64,000 nt of DNA from Acinetobacter zhairuonensis (GTDB taxonomy: Bacteria; Pseudomonadota; Gammaproteobacteria; Pseudomonadales; Moraxellaceae), in the NCBI RefSeq assembly GCF_022601715.1, contig NZ_JAKVIM010000003.1, positions 177,732-241,731 on the forward strand, read 5' to 3'. This document shows, piece after piece, positions 9,025 to 18,320 of the stretch. Every line of letters begins with the position of its first letter. Position 1 is the first letter of the stretch. The position numbers and the translations under genes were made by a program. The notes below the pieces were generated by a model. That model was not told where the DNA came from, made no database searches, and saw only the letters and a program-made list of their open reading frames with translations.

Positions 9025-10224
9025 TTATTTTAATTCGCTCGAACTTTTGCCCAATTCACGTCGGGCAATAATCAGTTGCTGGATTTGCTGTGTACCTTCA
9101 AAAATGTCGAGAATTTTAGAATCACGTGCCCACTTTTCTAAAAGCTCAGTCTCGTTATAACCCACCGAAGCCGCCAACTCGACACATTTTAAGGTGATTT
9201 CATTACCAACGCGTCCTGCTTTGGCTTTTGCGATGGATGCTTCTTTTGAGTTTGGCTTTTTATTGTCTGCCATCCATGTTGCTTTCAGCATCAGCAAACG
9301 CGCGGCTTCCCATTCTGCTTCCATTTTATAAATTTGAGCGGCAAGGTTAGAGCACTGTAAATAAGGTGTTGCGTAGTTTGAATCCAGCTCTAGGTGAAAG
9401 ATTTCCTTGATGCGTTCCAGTGAAGCTTTGGCACAACCAATCGCCATTGCCGCAACCAAGGGGCGTGTATTGTCAAAGGTTTCCATCACGCCTGCAAAAC
9501 CCTTGGCAACATCAATCTCTGCATTACCTAACAGGTTTTTCGCAGGAACTCGACATTGATCAAAACGAATGACCGCTGTATCAGAGGCTTTAATGCCAAG
9601 TTTATGCTCTAACCGTTCCACGGTCATACCTGTTGTGCCTTTGGGCACTACAAAGGATTTGATTGCGGCACGTCCTAACTTTTTATCGAGGGTTGCCCAA
9701 ACGACCACAGAATCTGCACGCTTTCCAGACGTTACAAAAATTTTTTCACCATTCAGAATATAGTCATCGCCATCTTGAGTGGCGGTAGTGCGAATAGCTG
9801 CAGAATCCGAGCCACAGTTCGGTTCGGTAATCGCCATGGCAGCCCAAGTTCCTTTGAAACGTTCTAATTGTTCATCATTGGCAACCGCAGCAATTGCGGA
9901 ATTACCCAGCCCTTGGCGTGGCATAGACAGCAGCAGCCCAGTGTCGCCATAACACATTTCCACAATGCCTAATGCCGTCGACATATTCACGCCATTTTTA
10001 TTGTGCTTATCTTGCTCACCGCGTTTACCCACCGCAGCACCTGCATTTATGCCTTCACCGCCATCATTCATGCCATCCAGTAATGAAGCTAGCATATTCA
10101 GTTCTTTTGGATAGGCATGTTCAGTCTTGTCGTATTTACGCGAGATAGGGCGCAGTACATTTAGTGCAACTTCATGGGCTTGATCAAGCAGGATTTTAAA
10201 TTTTTTAGGATTTTGTAAGTTCAT
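9025..10224 (-). CDS. Acyl-CoA dehydrogenase, catalytic-glutamate subunit of a probable heteromeric pair
   Basis: This 399-residue flavoprotein of the acyl-CoA dehydrogenase superfamily should introduce a 2,3-double bond into an acyl-CoA. The FAD/substrate motifs AITEPNCGSD and NGEKIFVTSG are present, and the catalytic base is in FEGTQQIQ (E376). Oddly, the helix that normally carries RxxFG (FAD diphosphate contact) reads LELDSNYATP, and the usual QxxGGxG is replaced by ELAASVGYN. The partner encoded 26 bases upstream keeps both of those but lacks the glutamate. The pair is cotranscribed and probably assembles as one enzyme. The substrate is unknown; the nearby alkane hydroxylase hints at fatty-acid use. 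Confidence 0.88.
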   Translation of the reverse strand: MNLQNPKKFKILLDQAHEVALNVLRPISRKYDKTEHAYPKELNMLASLLDGMNDGGEGINAGAAVGKRGEQDKHNKNGVNMSTALGIVEMCYGDTGLLLSMPRQGLGNSAIAAVANDEQLERFKGTWAAMAITEPNCGSDSAAIRTTATQDGDDYILNGEKIFVTSGKRADSVVVWATLDKKLGRAAIKSFVVPKGTTGMTVERLEHKLGIKASDTAVIRFDQCRVPAKNLLGNAEIDVAKGFAGVMETFDNTRPLVAAMAIGCAKASLERIKEIFHLELDSNYATPYLQCSNLAAQIYKMEAEWEAARLLMLKATWMADNKKPNSKEASIAKAKAGRVGNEITLKCVELAASVGYNETELLEKWARDSKILDIFEGTQQIQQLIIARRELGKSSSELK

Positions 10225-10250
10225 GGAAAATAGACCTTTATTTTATTGTT

Positions 10251-11546
10251 TTAAGCATGTAGACCTGAATGTAAGATGGCGGTAGCACGTAAATCACGAT
10301 ACCAACGTTCTACGGGATGTTCTTTGGTAAAGCCATGACCACCTAGAATTTGCACACCGTCTGTGCCTATTTGCATGGATTTTTCCGCACACAGGATGCG
10401 TGCCAGATAAGCTTCACGGTGAAAGGGTTGTCCTGCTTCCGCCAGACTCGCAGCATTCAGTATCAACATCCGCATGGCATCAATTTCTATTGCTATGTCT
10501 GCAATCATGAATGCCACGCTTTGACGATGCGAAATCGGTTCACCAAAAGCCGTCCGATCATTGGCATAGCGAATACAATAGGCTTTAACCGCTTCACAGG
10601 TGCCTACAGCCATGGCACACCACATAAGATTCCCTAAGTCTAGAAAAGCACTGTAGTCAAAGTCTTCATCTCCTAGACGTTCTGCGGGCGTATTTTGAAA
10701 TTGTAAGGTCATGGTCTCTGTGGCTTTTAAGCCCATGGCAGGACTTTTTTGAGCCGTAATCGATAAACCACGTTTAACCACAAATACATCGGGTCGACCT
10801 TGAAATTCGGCACTGACCAGAAAGAGATCCGCAGTTTCACCAAGCATGACCAGCGTTTTTTCTCCATTTATGACGTATTGGCCATTTATGAGTTGGGCTT
10901 TGGTTTTAAGCTGCATGGGATTAAATGCAGGCGTGTTTTCCTGTACCGCAAAACTGGCGCGAATATCACCGTCTGCTGAAAAAGCAGATAAATACTGATT
11001 CTGAATTGGCTCGGAACCCCATTGGGTGATGGCATTAATTACACTAAAGGTTGAAAGTATTCCCGCGGTTAGGCTGAAATCACCTTGGGCTAGGTGCTCT
11101 GCAATTAAAATGTGGCTGATGATGTCTTTTTCACTGGCTACACCGCCAAAATCTTCGGGTAGGGCGTAATAGTTGAGTCCTAGGTTATTTAAGTGTTGCC
11201 ACAGTGCATGAGGGAATTGCGCCTGATGGTCGGCTTGGTGTGCAAGCGGGTAGAGAATTTCGGATGCAAATTGACGCATGGCATCGCAAGTCATCTGTTG
11301 TTCTTCAGTTAAACTCAGATCAAATAATGATTTGTTTTGATTGGGTAGGCGTTGCTTTGAATGTGCATTCGTTGCTTTAAACAGTTTTTGGGTTTTACTC
11401 AGGGTTTTAAAACTGGTTTTAGAACCTTGATATAAAGATTTTTCCACAAATCTTCTGAGCTTGAGCTGATCCAGCACATCGCTGCTTGCAATTTTTGTAA
11501 TCAGTGATAAACCTAATCCTTGTGCCTTATTAATCATACTTGTCAT
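10251..11546 (-). CDS. Acyl-CoA dehydrogenase-like subunit lacking the catalytic glutamate
   Basis: This 431-residue protein belongs to the acyl-CoA dehydrogenase superfamily, with an N-terminal extension of about 70 residues before the first family helix. It has the FAD contact motif RTAFGEP (R331), the partner-subunit motif QILGGHGF (about 399-406) and WYRDLRA. The C-terminus stops at ILHSGLHA, where active members have YEGT, so the usual base is missing. The alternative base position used by isovaleryl-CoA dehydrogenases (LDLER) reads LDLGN here. It is therefore probably inactive alone and completes the FAD site of the downstream protein. The ATG at 11546 has GGAACG eight or so bases upstream. 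Confidence 0.85.
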   Translation of the reverse strand: MTSMINKAQGLGLSLITKIASSDVLDQLKLRRFVEKSLYQGSKTSFKTLSKTQKLFKATNAHSKQRLPNQNKSLFDLSLTEEQQMTCDAMRQFASEILYPLAHQADHQAQFPHALWQHLNNLGLNYYALPEDFGGVASEKDIISHILIAEHLAQGDFSLTAGILSTFSVINAITQWGSEPIQNQYLSAFSADGDIRASFAVQENTPAFNPMQLKTKAQLINGQYVINGEKTLVMLGETADLFLVSAEFQGRPDVFVVKRGLSITAQKSPAMGLKATETMTLQFQNTPAERLGDEDFDYSAFLDLGNLMWCAMAVGTCEAVKAYCIRYANDRTAFGEPISHRQSVAFMIADIAIEIDAMRMLILNAASLAEAGQPFHREAYLARILCAEKSMQIGTDGVQILGGHGFTKEHPVERWYRDLRATAILHSGLHA

Positions 11547-11731
11547 TATTTTCGTTCCATATGAGCTTTATTGCTATTTTTATGCTGACATGGCGGTATC
11601 TAAAAAACTATGTCATTGTTGACATGCTTGATTGTCAAAGATAAACGGTAATTAGAATAAGTGATTTTTAATAATTATCTAATTTATATCAATATTTAAA
11701 AATTGGATTTTGATTAAAAAGATAGGGGATT

Positions 11732-11761
11732 GACTAGAATGACAAGCATGCCATTCTAGTC
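11732..11761 (-). terminator. Hairpin downstream of the UbiB-like gene
   Basis: GACTAGAATG and CATTCTAGTC form a perfect 10-bp stem with a ten-base loop, eight bases past the stop of the UbiB-like gene on the minus strand. There is no adjacent T run, so it may be a transcript-stabilising hairpin rather than a true terminator. Confidence 0.5.
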
Positions 11762-11769
11762 TGGGTTAT

Positions 11770-13143
11770 TTAGATGAAGGTTTTAATCATGTCACGGACA
11801 TTAGTTTTTGCATCAATCACAGTCATGAAGGTATAGGCACCAATAAATTTACGACTAATAAACATAAATTCTTTAGGCGGTACACTGAAATAACGCGAAG
11901 CCATAGATTTAGAGGCTTGTTGCATGACACGACTATGTAGCTGGCTTTTTTTCCAATCATAGCGGTATTGCTCGTCCATCACTCCTACAGGTAATTCTTT
12001 GTTATTTGCAGGACAGCTAAATGCTTCAGTCGCCAACAAAAATACTTTAGCCATATCAGGTTTAATACTTGGCGGAATAGAGTCAAAGAATTCGTAGCCT
12101 GTCATAGCATTCACCATCGACTGTGGGTCATGTTGATAACCTGCATGAATCAAATTTCGCGCGACTTTTAACAGATGCTGGTCAAATTGGCGAATTGCAC
12201 CAAAGTCTAGAAGTACGATTTGATCCGGCTGTTGCTCACCATCTCCTAAGCGAACCAAGTAGTTACCAAAGTTTGGGTCAGTTTGCATTTCGCCCCATTC
12301 AAAAATTTCGCGAACGGCAATTTCTAAAGAGGCTTCACCCAACAGATTACGACGTGATTGCGGTAAAGAAAGCATCACAGGGCTGTTAATTGGCACACCA
12401 CGTTCGAAGGTCATGCAAAGAATCTGGTCGGTACAGAACTCAGGGACAATTTCTGGCACGATATAACGTGGATCATCTTTCAGACGTTCAGCAAAGCGTC
12501 GTGTTGTCGCAGCTTCAATGTCATAATTCACTTCTCGGTGCATCATGTCACGAACTTCTTCAAACCACTGATCAAATTCACGGGTTTGCGGCACCATACG
12601 CGTCAGTTTTAGCATGTTTTTAAACAGGCTCATGTCTGAATCAATCGCGTCTGCTACGCCTGGATATTGAATTTTGAGTACTAGCTCTAAACCATCAGAC
12701 TTACGAGTTGCACGGTGAACTTGTGCGAGCGAAGCTGTACCCAAAGGTTCATGATCAATGGTTAGTTCATACAGCTTATCACCCAACTGTTGTTCTAAAT
12801 GCTGCTTAATTGCAGGCCATGCCAATGCAACAGTTTGGTTATTTAGGGTATTGAGTGCTTGAGTAATTTCTTCTGGGAGAAAATGTTCGCCATACAGTGC
12901 CATCATTTGCCCAATTTTAACAATTGAGCCTTTGAGCTTGCCAATTTCAGCCACTAGATAGTTAGCCTGTTCTTTCATGGCTTGTTTACGTTTCTTTTCT
13001 TTCTCAGCTTCGCTAGAAAACATTGACGTCGCATTGGAAGCTGCCCAACGTGTACCAGCCAGTAAGGATGCTTTTGCGATAGATAAGCGACGGTCCATAG
13101 AGGAGGTTTTCAGTTGTTTGAGCTTATCGTTCTGATCTGACAT
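11770..13143 (-). CDS. ABC1/UbiB-like atypical kinase
   Basis: This 457-residue protein belongs to the AarF/ABC1/UbiB family. It shows the KxGQ motif (KLKGSIVKIGQMM), the alanine-rich nucleotide loop (GTASLAQVHRA), the VAIK-like lysine (LVLKIQYPG), the catalytic-loop region (TDPNFGNYLVR) and the metal-binding DFG (LLDFGAIRQ). Members influence ubiquinone biosynthesis and membrane lipid homeostasis through ATPase or kinase-like activity. It is not next to ubiE/ubiJ, and it lacks the two C-terminal helices of E. coli UbiB (546 residues). It is therefore more likely a paralogue of unknown target than UbiB itself. Confidence 0.85.
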   Translation of the reverse strand: MSDQNDKLKQLKTSSMDRRLSIAKASLLAGTRWAASNATSMFSSEAEKEKKRKQAMKEQANYLVAEIGKLKGSIVKIGQMMALYGEHFLPEEITQALNTLNNQTVALAWPAIKQHLEQQLGDKLYELTIDHEPLGTASLAQVHRATRKSDGLELVLKIQYPGVADAIDSDMSLFKNMLKLTRMVPQTREFDQWFEEVRDMMHREVNYDIEAATTRRFAERLKDDPRYIVPEIVPEFCTDQILCMTFERGVPINSPVMLSLPQSRRNLLGEASLEIAVREIFEWGEMQTDPNFGNYLVRLGDGEQQPDQIVLLDFGAIRQFDQHLLKVARNLIHAGYQHDPQSMVNAMTGYEFFDSIPPSIKPDMAKVFLLATEAFSCPANNKELPVGVMDEQYRYDWKKSQLHSRVMQQASKSMASRYFSVPPKEFMFISRKFIGAYTFMTVIDAKTNVRDMIKTFI

Positions 13144-13290
13144 TCAATGCAATCCTTAATCAGCAATTCACAGAAAAGTTAATTGTAGCGGATATTAACG
13201 CGTCTTCACGTATTAAAAAAGTTCAACTTGCTGAATGACACCGTTTTTTTGGTTATACAAGAAAATTCTGCACACATCAGAAGATACGAT

Positions 13291-13593
13291 TTACATATGA
13301 AACTTAATTTTTAGCGATTCCTTGTTGGATAGCTGTGCTTTGTGGGTTTGTATGTAGTCAGTAATCATGGCGTGTACACTGCTATGGGTAAAGCCGTGTG
13401 AATAACCTTTGACAATTACTATGCTCGGTAAACTAAAAAATAAATACTTTGCATCATCCAAGGTTGGATTACTGAAGATACGTTGTTCAGACAATTGCTG
13501 TATTAAAAATAATTTTTCGGATTGAATCTCTGAAGATTCATTATTCCAATAGTTCAGGCGCATTGCCATAAGGTTGTTATGTTTGTAGCTCAT
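13291..13593 (-). CDS. Hypothetical protein, 100 residues
   Basis: I do not recognise this protein. It is soluble-looking, begins MSYKHNNLMAMRL and has a central hydrophobic strand (KYLFFSLPSIVIVKGYSHG). There is no signal peptide or known motif. The ATG at 13593 has AGAAGAG-type purines just upstream. It lies alone between the UbiB-like kinase and prmB, so context gives no clue. I keep it because the frame is clean and codon use resembles its neighbours. Confidence 0.55.
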   Translation of the reverse strand: MSYKHNNLMAMRLNYWNNESSEIQSEKLFLIQQLSEQRIFSNPTLDDAKYLFFSLPSIVIVKGYSHGFTHSSVHAMITDYIQTHKAQLSNKESLKIKFHM

Positions 13594-13875
13594 AGTGAGA
13601 AGAAGAGAAAATAAAGCCCTATTTATAAGACGCGATCATACGGGTTACAAGTTGCTTTCCCAGAGATTGGTGGATGTTTTGTATCTATATATTTGAGCTT
13701 ACTCTATCTAAGTTCAATACGCTGAATAGAATGCGCGTTAGAAAATTTGTATTCAATTGCATGTGGCTGAAAAATGGAATGAAATAAAGCAGAAACAAAG
13801 TTAAGCATTATAAAATCAGGCAAAACAAGGTATCATAAGCCGTTTTTATGATTCTGAACTTTGGAGACGCCTTAA

Positions 13876-14886
13876 GTGGATCGACCGACTATTAGCCCTG
13901 AACATTTGCAGGAAGCCGCTGAAACTCTTACCACTATCCGTGATTTTATCCGTTTTGGGGTGACAGCATTACGTCAATACGATGCACACTTAGGTCAAGG
14001 TACAGAAGACTTTTTTGCTGAAAGCTCAGCATTGGTTTTACAGACGTTGTCATTGGACTGGAATGCAAGTCCAGAAATTCTAGATGCAAAATTATTGGCA
14101 AGTGAAAAGGCTGAATTTCTTCAATTGCTTGAACGCCGTATTAATGAAAAAGTACCAACGTCATATTTATTGAATTTGGCTTACTTCTTTAATAAACCAT
14201 TTTATGTGGATGAGCGTGTGCTTATTCCGCGTTCACCTATTGCTGAATTGATTGAAAACCGTTTTGCACCTTACTGTTTAGATGAAAATGGTGAAATGCG
14301 TGCAGCTGACAATAATCTCCCAGTCAATACTCAACCGAAAACACCACAACGCATTTTAGATATGTGTACAGGTTCAGGTTGTATTGCCATTGCATTGGCT
14401 TATGCTTTCCCAGATTCAGAAGTGGATGCAACGGATATTTCGAAAGAAGCCTTAGAGGTTGCCTCGATCAATGCGGAATACCACGACAAACAGTATCAAG
14501 TGGCTTTATTAGAGTCAGATTTGTTCGCTAAAATTCCTGCTGAAAATCAGTATGACTTAATTGTATCGAATCCGCCGTATGTAGATGCAGAAGATATGGC
14601 AGACTTACCAGATGAATTCCGTCATGAGCCAGAATTGGCGTTGGCAGCGGGTCAAGACGGTTTAGATTTAGTCCGTAAAATGTTGGCACAAGCGCCTGAC
14701 TACCTGACTGAAGATGGTTTAATTGTCATTGAAGTGGGTAATTCTGAATGGGCGATGAAACAAAACTTTAATACCATTGATTTCCACTGGTTGAAATTCC
14801 AAAAAGGTGGTTCAGGCATCTTTGCTTTAACAGCTGCACAATGCCGTCAATTCCGTGATTTATTCATTCAATCTGTTCAAGCATAA
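13876..14886 (+). CDS. prmB: 50S ribosomal protein L3 N5-glutamine methyltransferase
   Basis: This 336-residue class I SAM methyltransferase methylates the glutamine of a GGQ-like site in ribosomal protein L3. The SAM loop is ILDMCTGSGCIAIAL, and the catalytic SNPPYVD motif is present. The N-terminal helical domain and RVLIPRSPIAELIENRF separate it from the release-factor enzyme PrmC, which is about 280 residues. It starts with GTG at 13876, with GGAG about nine bases upstream. It sits 12 bases before aroC, the arrangement seen in many gamma-proteobacteria, so the two form an operon. Confidence 0.93.
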   Translation: MDRPTISPEHLQEAAETLTTIRDFIRFGVTALRQYDAHLGQGTEDFFAESSALVLQTLSLDWNASPEILDAKLLASEKAEFLQLLERRINEKVPTSYLLNLAYFFNKPFYVDERVLIPRSPIAELIENRFAPYCLDENGEMRAADNNLPVNTQPKTPQRILDMCTGSGCIAIALAYAFPDSEVDATDISKEALEVASINAEYHDKQYQVALLESDLFAKIPAENQYDLIVSNPPYVDAEDMADLPDEFRHEPELALAAGQDGLDLVRKMLAQAPDYLTEDGLIVIEVGNSEWAMKQNFNTIDFHWLKFQKGGSGIFALTAAQCRQFRDLFIQSVQA

Positions 14887-14898
14887 GGAGTCGTGAAC

Positions 14899-15993
14899 AT
14901 GGCAGGTAATAGTATTGGACAACTCTTCCGTGTAACGACCTGTGGTGAATCTCATGGTGTAGGCTTGATGGCGATTGTCGATGGTGTACCGCCAGGACTC
15001 GAGCTATCAGCAGAAGATTTACAAAAAGATTTGGATCGCCGTAAGCCGGGGACTTCTAAGTTCGCAACGCAACGTAAAGAACCAGATGAAGTTGAAATTA
15101 TTTCAGGGGTATTTGAAGGAAAAACTACAGGTACGCCAATTGGTTTGTTGATTCGCAATACAGATCAGAAATCGAAAGATTATGGCAACATCGCACAGAC
15201 TTTCCGTCCAGGGCATGCCGACTATACTTATACACAAAAGTATGGCTTTCGTGATTACCGTGGTGGCGGGCGTTCAAGTGCGCGTGAAACTGCAATGCGT
15301 GTGGCTGCGGGTGCAATTGCCAAGAAATATCTTGCTGAAAAATTTGGTATTCTGATTCGTGGTCACGTGACGCAAATTGGTACTGAAAAAGCAGAAAAGT
15401 TAGATTGGAATGAAGTTCCAAATAACCCATTTTTCTGTGGTGATGTAGATGCTGTAACGCGTTTTGAAGCTTTAGTGACTTCTTTGCGTGAGCAAGGCAC
15501 CAGTTGTGGTGCGAAGTTGGAAATTTTGGCTGAAAAAGTTCCTGTGGGTTGGGGTGAGCCAGTTTTTGACCGTTTAGATGCGGATATTGCGCATGCCATG
15601 ATGTCAATTAATGCCGTAAAAGGCGTAGAGATTGGTGATGGTTTTGCAGTTGCGGAACAGTTTGGTCATGAGACTCGTGATGAGTTAACTACCGATGGTT
15701 TCTTGGCAAATCATGCAGGCGGTATTCTAGGGGGTATTTCTAGTGGTCAAACTATTCGTGTCGCGATTGCGTTAAAACCAACCGCGAGTATTACTACATC
15801 AGGTAAAACCATTAATATTGAGCGCGAAGATACTGATGTCCTGACCAAAGGTCGTCATGATCCATGTGTGGGCGTAAGAGCTACCCCAATTGCAGAAGCC
15901 ATGTTTGCAATTGTATTGATGGATCATTTTATGCGTCATCGTGCGCAAAATGCTGATGTGGTCGCGCCATTTGCACCAATTGAACCGAAATAA
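14899..15993 (+). CDS. aroC: Chorismate synthase
   Basis: This 364-residue enzyme converts 5-enolpyruvylshikimate-3-phosphate to chorismate with reduced FMN, the last common step of aromatic amino-acid, folate and quinone precursor synthesis. Signatures are [18 protein letters not shown] at the start, the [14 protein letters not shown] segment, [11 protein letters not shown] and the C-terminal [12 protein letters not shown] prefer the ATG at 14899: GGAG lies eight bases before it, but only two bases before the in-frame GTG at 14893. It is cotranscribed with prmB and ends in a strong terminator. Confidence 0.96.
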   Translation: MAGNSIGQLFRVTTCGESHGVGLMAIVDGVPPGLELSAEDLQKDLDRRKPGTSKFATQRKEPDEVEIISGVFEGKTTGTPIGLLIRNTDQKSKDYGNIAQTFRPGHADYTYTQKYGFRDYRGGGRSSARETAMRVAAGAIAKKYLAEKFGILIRGHVTQIGTEKAEKLDWNEVPNNPFFCGDVDAVTRFEALVTSLREQGTSCGAKLEILAEKVPVGWGEPVFDRLDADIAHAMMSINAVKGVEIGDGFAVAEQFGHETRDELTTDGFLANHAGGILGGISSGQTIRVAIALKPTASITTSGKTINIEREDTDVLTKGRHDPCVGVRATPIAEAMFAIVLMDHFMRHRAQNADVVAPFAPIEPK

Positions 15994-16002
15994 AGATTTA
16001 AA

Positions 16003-16030
16003 AACCAGTTCTTAGGAGCTGGTTTTTTTT
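16003..16030 (+). terminator. Rho-independent terminator after aroC
   Basis: AACCAGTTC and GAGCTGGTT form a nine-base stem (one G-T or mismatch position) with a TTAG loop, followed by a run of eight T residues just after the aroC stop. Confidence 0.9.
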
Positions 16031-16042
16031 ATTGGTTTTTAA

Positions 16043-16054
16043 AATAGCCTAAGC
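16043..16054 (+). repeat. 12-base word AATAGCCTAAGC, copy 1
   Basis: This is an exact copy of AATAGCCTAAGC in the gap after aroC. The same word recurs on the + strand at 49661, 62229 and 63001, with a near copy at 57929. No function is known. Confidence 0.7.
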
Positions 16055-16168
16055 TAATCTGTCGTTATTATATTTAATTTTAAGTGACTTAATTCATTCA
16101 ACATAATATTTTGCTAAACAATATGAGCAGCTTAATTTTAATAAAACAGAATATATTAGAGGGTTTAG

Positions 16169-16708
16169 ATGACAGGGCAATTGACCTTCCGAAAAGCATT
16201 GACGGAAGATTTTTCACAATTATTGGGTTTAATTAATCGAGCTTATCGTGAAAATACAGCTCGAAGCTGGACCAATGAGGCTGAGCTTGTTGCAGGCTTA
16301 AGAATTGATGAACAGCAATTGCAACAGGCTTTAGCGGATCAAGACTTCCATTTATATGTTGCTGAAATTGATCATGAGCATTCAAACTCGACAATAGTGG
16401 CGTGTGTCGGTTTGAGTTTTCATCTTAATGAAGTTGAAATCGGAACTTTTAGTGTAGATCCGATTTTGCAAAACACAGGAATTGGTAAAAGGGTACTTAC
16501 TTTTGCTGAAGAACAGGCGCTTTTAATCCAACCCAGTCTTAAGCGATATGTGATGTATGTCTTGGATGTACGTGCTGAGCTACTAGCTTATTATCAACGT
16601 CGAGGCTATAGCCCCACTGATCTTAAAACTTCATATCCCATAGAGGCGAATGTCGGTCAGCCATTAAGGCACATTGAGTTACAGCAAATGCTCAAAACCA
16701 TTAGATAA
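16169..16708 (+). CDS. GNAT family N-acetyltransferase
   Basis: This 179-residue GNAT-fold protein carries motif A as IGTFSVDPILQNTGIGKRVL, with the NTGIGK acetyl-CoA loop, followed by VMYVLDVRAELLAYYQRRGYSPT, which fits the beta4/alpha4 region. The ATG at 16169 has an AGAGGG ribosome site about seven bases upstream. The substrate is unknown. It is monocistronic between two terminators. Confidence 0.85.
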   Translation: MTGQLTFRKALTEDFSQLLGLINRAYRENTARSWTNEAELVAGLRIDEQQLQQALADQDFHLYVAEIDHEHSNSTIVACVGLSFHLNEVEIGTFSVDPILQNTGIGKRVLTFAEEQALLIQPSLKRYVMYVLDVRAELLAYYQRRGYSPTDLKTSYPIEANVGQPLRHIELQQMLKTIR

Positions 16709-16721
16709 AAATGCCATTAAA

Positions 16722-16748
16722 AAAGCCCTCTTAAAGAGGGCTTTTTTT
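16722..16748 (+). terminator. Terminator between GNAT gene and cyd operon
   Basis: AAAGCCCTCTT and AAGAGGGCTTT form a strong stem followed by T residues on both strands. It can stop transcription of both convergent units. Confidence 0.9.
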
Positions 16749-17046
16749 AGGCGAGGAACCAAGTGTAATATCCCCAGAGCATCAGGGGCCAAGCAATGAA
16801 AGGGCTAAATAGCCACTTCCAGAGCCAGAAGCGAGGAATAAATCCGACGCCATAAATAAAACCGCCTGAGATACCAATCATGATAAACATCATGGCTCGG
16901 TGACTATATTCACCGTTGGCATCGAGCATTGCACTTGGATGAACCAGTAAAACTGCAGCGAGAGGCAATGCCAACAAAAAGGACACTGCCATGACCAGTT
17001 TATTTGGTTTTTTCGGCTGTTCTGTTGTCATTGCTACTTCTGTCAT
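16747..17046 (-). CDS. ybgE: Cyd operon protein YbgE
   Basis: This 99-residue membrane protein has three hydrophobic segments (about residues 19-36, 50-68 and 74-97). It is the last gene of the cytochrome bd operon. Position, size and the terminal tryptophan-rich helix (WKWLFSPFIAWPLMLWGYY) match YbgE-family proteins. The ATG lies three bases after the cydX stop, with GAGGAA inside the end of cydX as its ribosome site, so translation is coupled. Its role in oxidase assembly is not settled. Confidence 0.8.
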   Translation of the reverse strand: MTEVAMTTEQPKKPNKLVMAVSFLLALPLAAVLLVHPSAMLDANGEYSHRAMMFIMIGISGGFIYGVGFIPRFWLWKWLFSPFIAWPLMLWGYYTWFLA

Positions 17047-17049
17047 AGT

Positions 17050-17151
17050 TTATTCCTCATCTAAATCTTGATGATGTTCGATATATAGGGCACTTAGGAC
17101 ACCAGCAAAGCATGCCATCAAAATACCGAGAATCCATGCAAAATACCACAT
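17050..17151 (-). CDS. cydX: Cytochrome bd oxidase small subunit CydX
   Basis: This 33-residue single-helix protein begins MWYFAWILGILMACFAGV, the highly conserved CydX N-terminus, and ends in an acidic tail (DLDEE). In E. coli, CydX binds CydA and stabilises the haem b595/d site. It lies between cydB and ybgE, with AGGAG eight bases before the ATG. Confidence 0.93.
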   Translation of the reverse strand: MWYFAWILGILMACFAGVLSALYIEHHQDLDEE

Positions 17152-17174
17152 AATTTGTTCTCCTAAGCATTGCC

Positions 17175-18320
17175 TTAGTAAAGGCTATGTGAATTCTCTT
17201 GAATATGTTTCTTGGTAATAACGCCCCACATTTTGTAATAGCACCAAGTGGTGTAAATCAAAATAAGTGGTACGAAAATACAGGCAGCAATTGTCATCAC
17301 AGTCAGTGTATTCTGACTTGATACCGCATCCCACATGGTCAAGCTTGCAACAGGGTTGATGCTAGACGGCATAAGGAATGGGAACAATGCGAAACCAGCT
17401 GTTAAGATTGCACCAATAATTGAGCAAGAAGTACCTAAGAATGACAAGCCTGCTTTGTTTTTACCTGCTGCTAGAATCACAATCAATGCACCTAAAATCG
17501 CGAGAACTGGCGCCACAATCGTAATTGGATAAGTACTGTAGTTATTCATCCAACCAGGATTTGCATTGGTCAGTACTTCTTTCGCTAAAGGATTAGCTGC
17601 ACCATTGGTATCAAAAGGAGTGACTAAGGTATAACCTTGAATACCACCGAAGTACAACCATGCACCTGCAGCGAGAAAGCAGACTAGGAATACAATCCCC
17701 ATTAACTGGGTTGCTTTTGCAGAACGGTTTCTTAAATCTCCATCAGTACGAAGCATGAGCCATGCACCTCCATGCGCACAAAGCATGGATAAACTCACAA
17801 TACCGCACACTAAGGCAAATGGATTGAGTAGGGCAAAGAAGCTACCTGTATAGGTTGAGCGTACAGTTTCATCTAGGGTAAAGGGTACACCTAAGAACAT
17901 ATTGCCAAATGCAACACCAAATACGAGCGCAGGTACCGCACCACCGATGCATAGACCCCAGTCCCAAGAAGTACGCCATTGGGTATTTTCAAGTTTAGAG
18001 CGGTAATCGAAGCCTACAGGTCGCAGGAACAGGGCAAAGAGTACCAATAACAGTGCCCAATACATGCCTGAGAATGCAGTGGCATAGACCATTGGCCATG
18101 CTGCAAATAAAGCACCACCTGCAGTGATAAACCAGACTTGGTTACCATCCCAGTGCGGAGCAATCGTGTTGATTGCTGCGCGACGTTCTTCATCATTCTT
18201 ACCTACAAATGGCATGATTGCCATTGAGCCCATATCGAAACCATCGGTGAGGGCAAAGCCAATCAGTAATACACCAACCAACACCCACCAAATAATTTTG
18301 AGAAGTTCATATTCGATCAT
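17175..18320 (-). CDS. cydB: Cytochrome bd ubiquinol oxidase subunit II
   Basis: This 381-residue inner-membrane protein has about nine helices. The N-terminus ([21 protein letters not shown]) contains the conserved GFDMG motif, followed by [12 protein letters not shown] with the conserved tryptophans. Length agrees with E. coli CydB (379). It pairs with CydA to form the high-affinity quinol oxidase, which reduces oxygen to water and protects against nitric oxide and peroxide. Its ATG overlaps the cydA stop by four bases. Confidence 0.96.
   Translation of the reverse strand: MIEYELLKIIWWVLVGVLLIGFALTDGFDMGSMAIMPFVGKNDEERRAAINTIAPHWDGNQVWFITAGGALFAAWPMVYATAFSGMYWALLLVLFALFLRPVGFDYRSKLENTQWRTSWDWGLCIGGAVPALVFGVAFGNMFLGVPFTLDETVRSTYTGSFFALLNPFALVCGIVSLSMLCAHGGAWLMLRTDGDLRNRSAKATQLMGIVFLVCFLAAGAWLYFGGIQGYTLVTPFDTNGAANPLAKEVLTNANPGWMNNYSTYPITIVAPVLAILGALIVILAAGKNKAGLSFLGTSCSIIGAILTAGFALFPFLMPSSINPVASLTMWDAVSSQNTLTVMTIAACIFVPLILIYTTWCYYKMWGVITKKHIQENSHSLY

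Noticed and set aside
15125..15607. A 160-residue open frame antisense to aroC
   Set aside because: It has no ribosome site or family motif and lies wholly inside a strongly conserved gene on the other strand; the frame is a by-product of aroC codon use.
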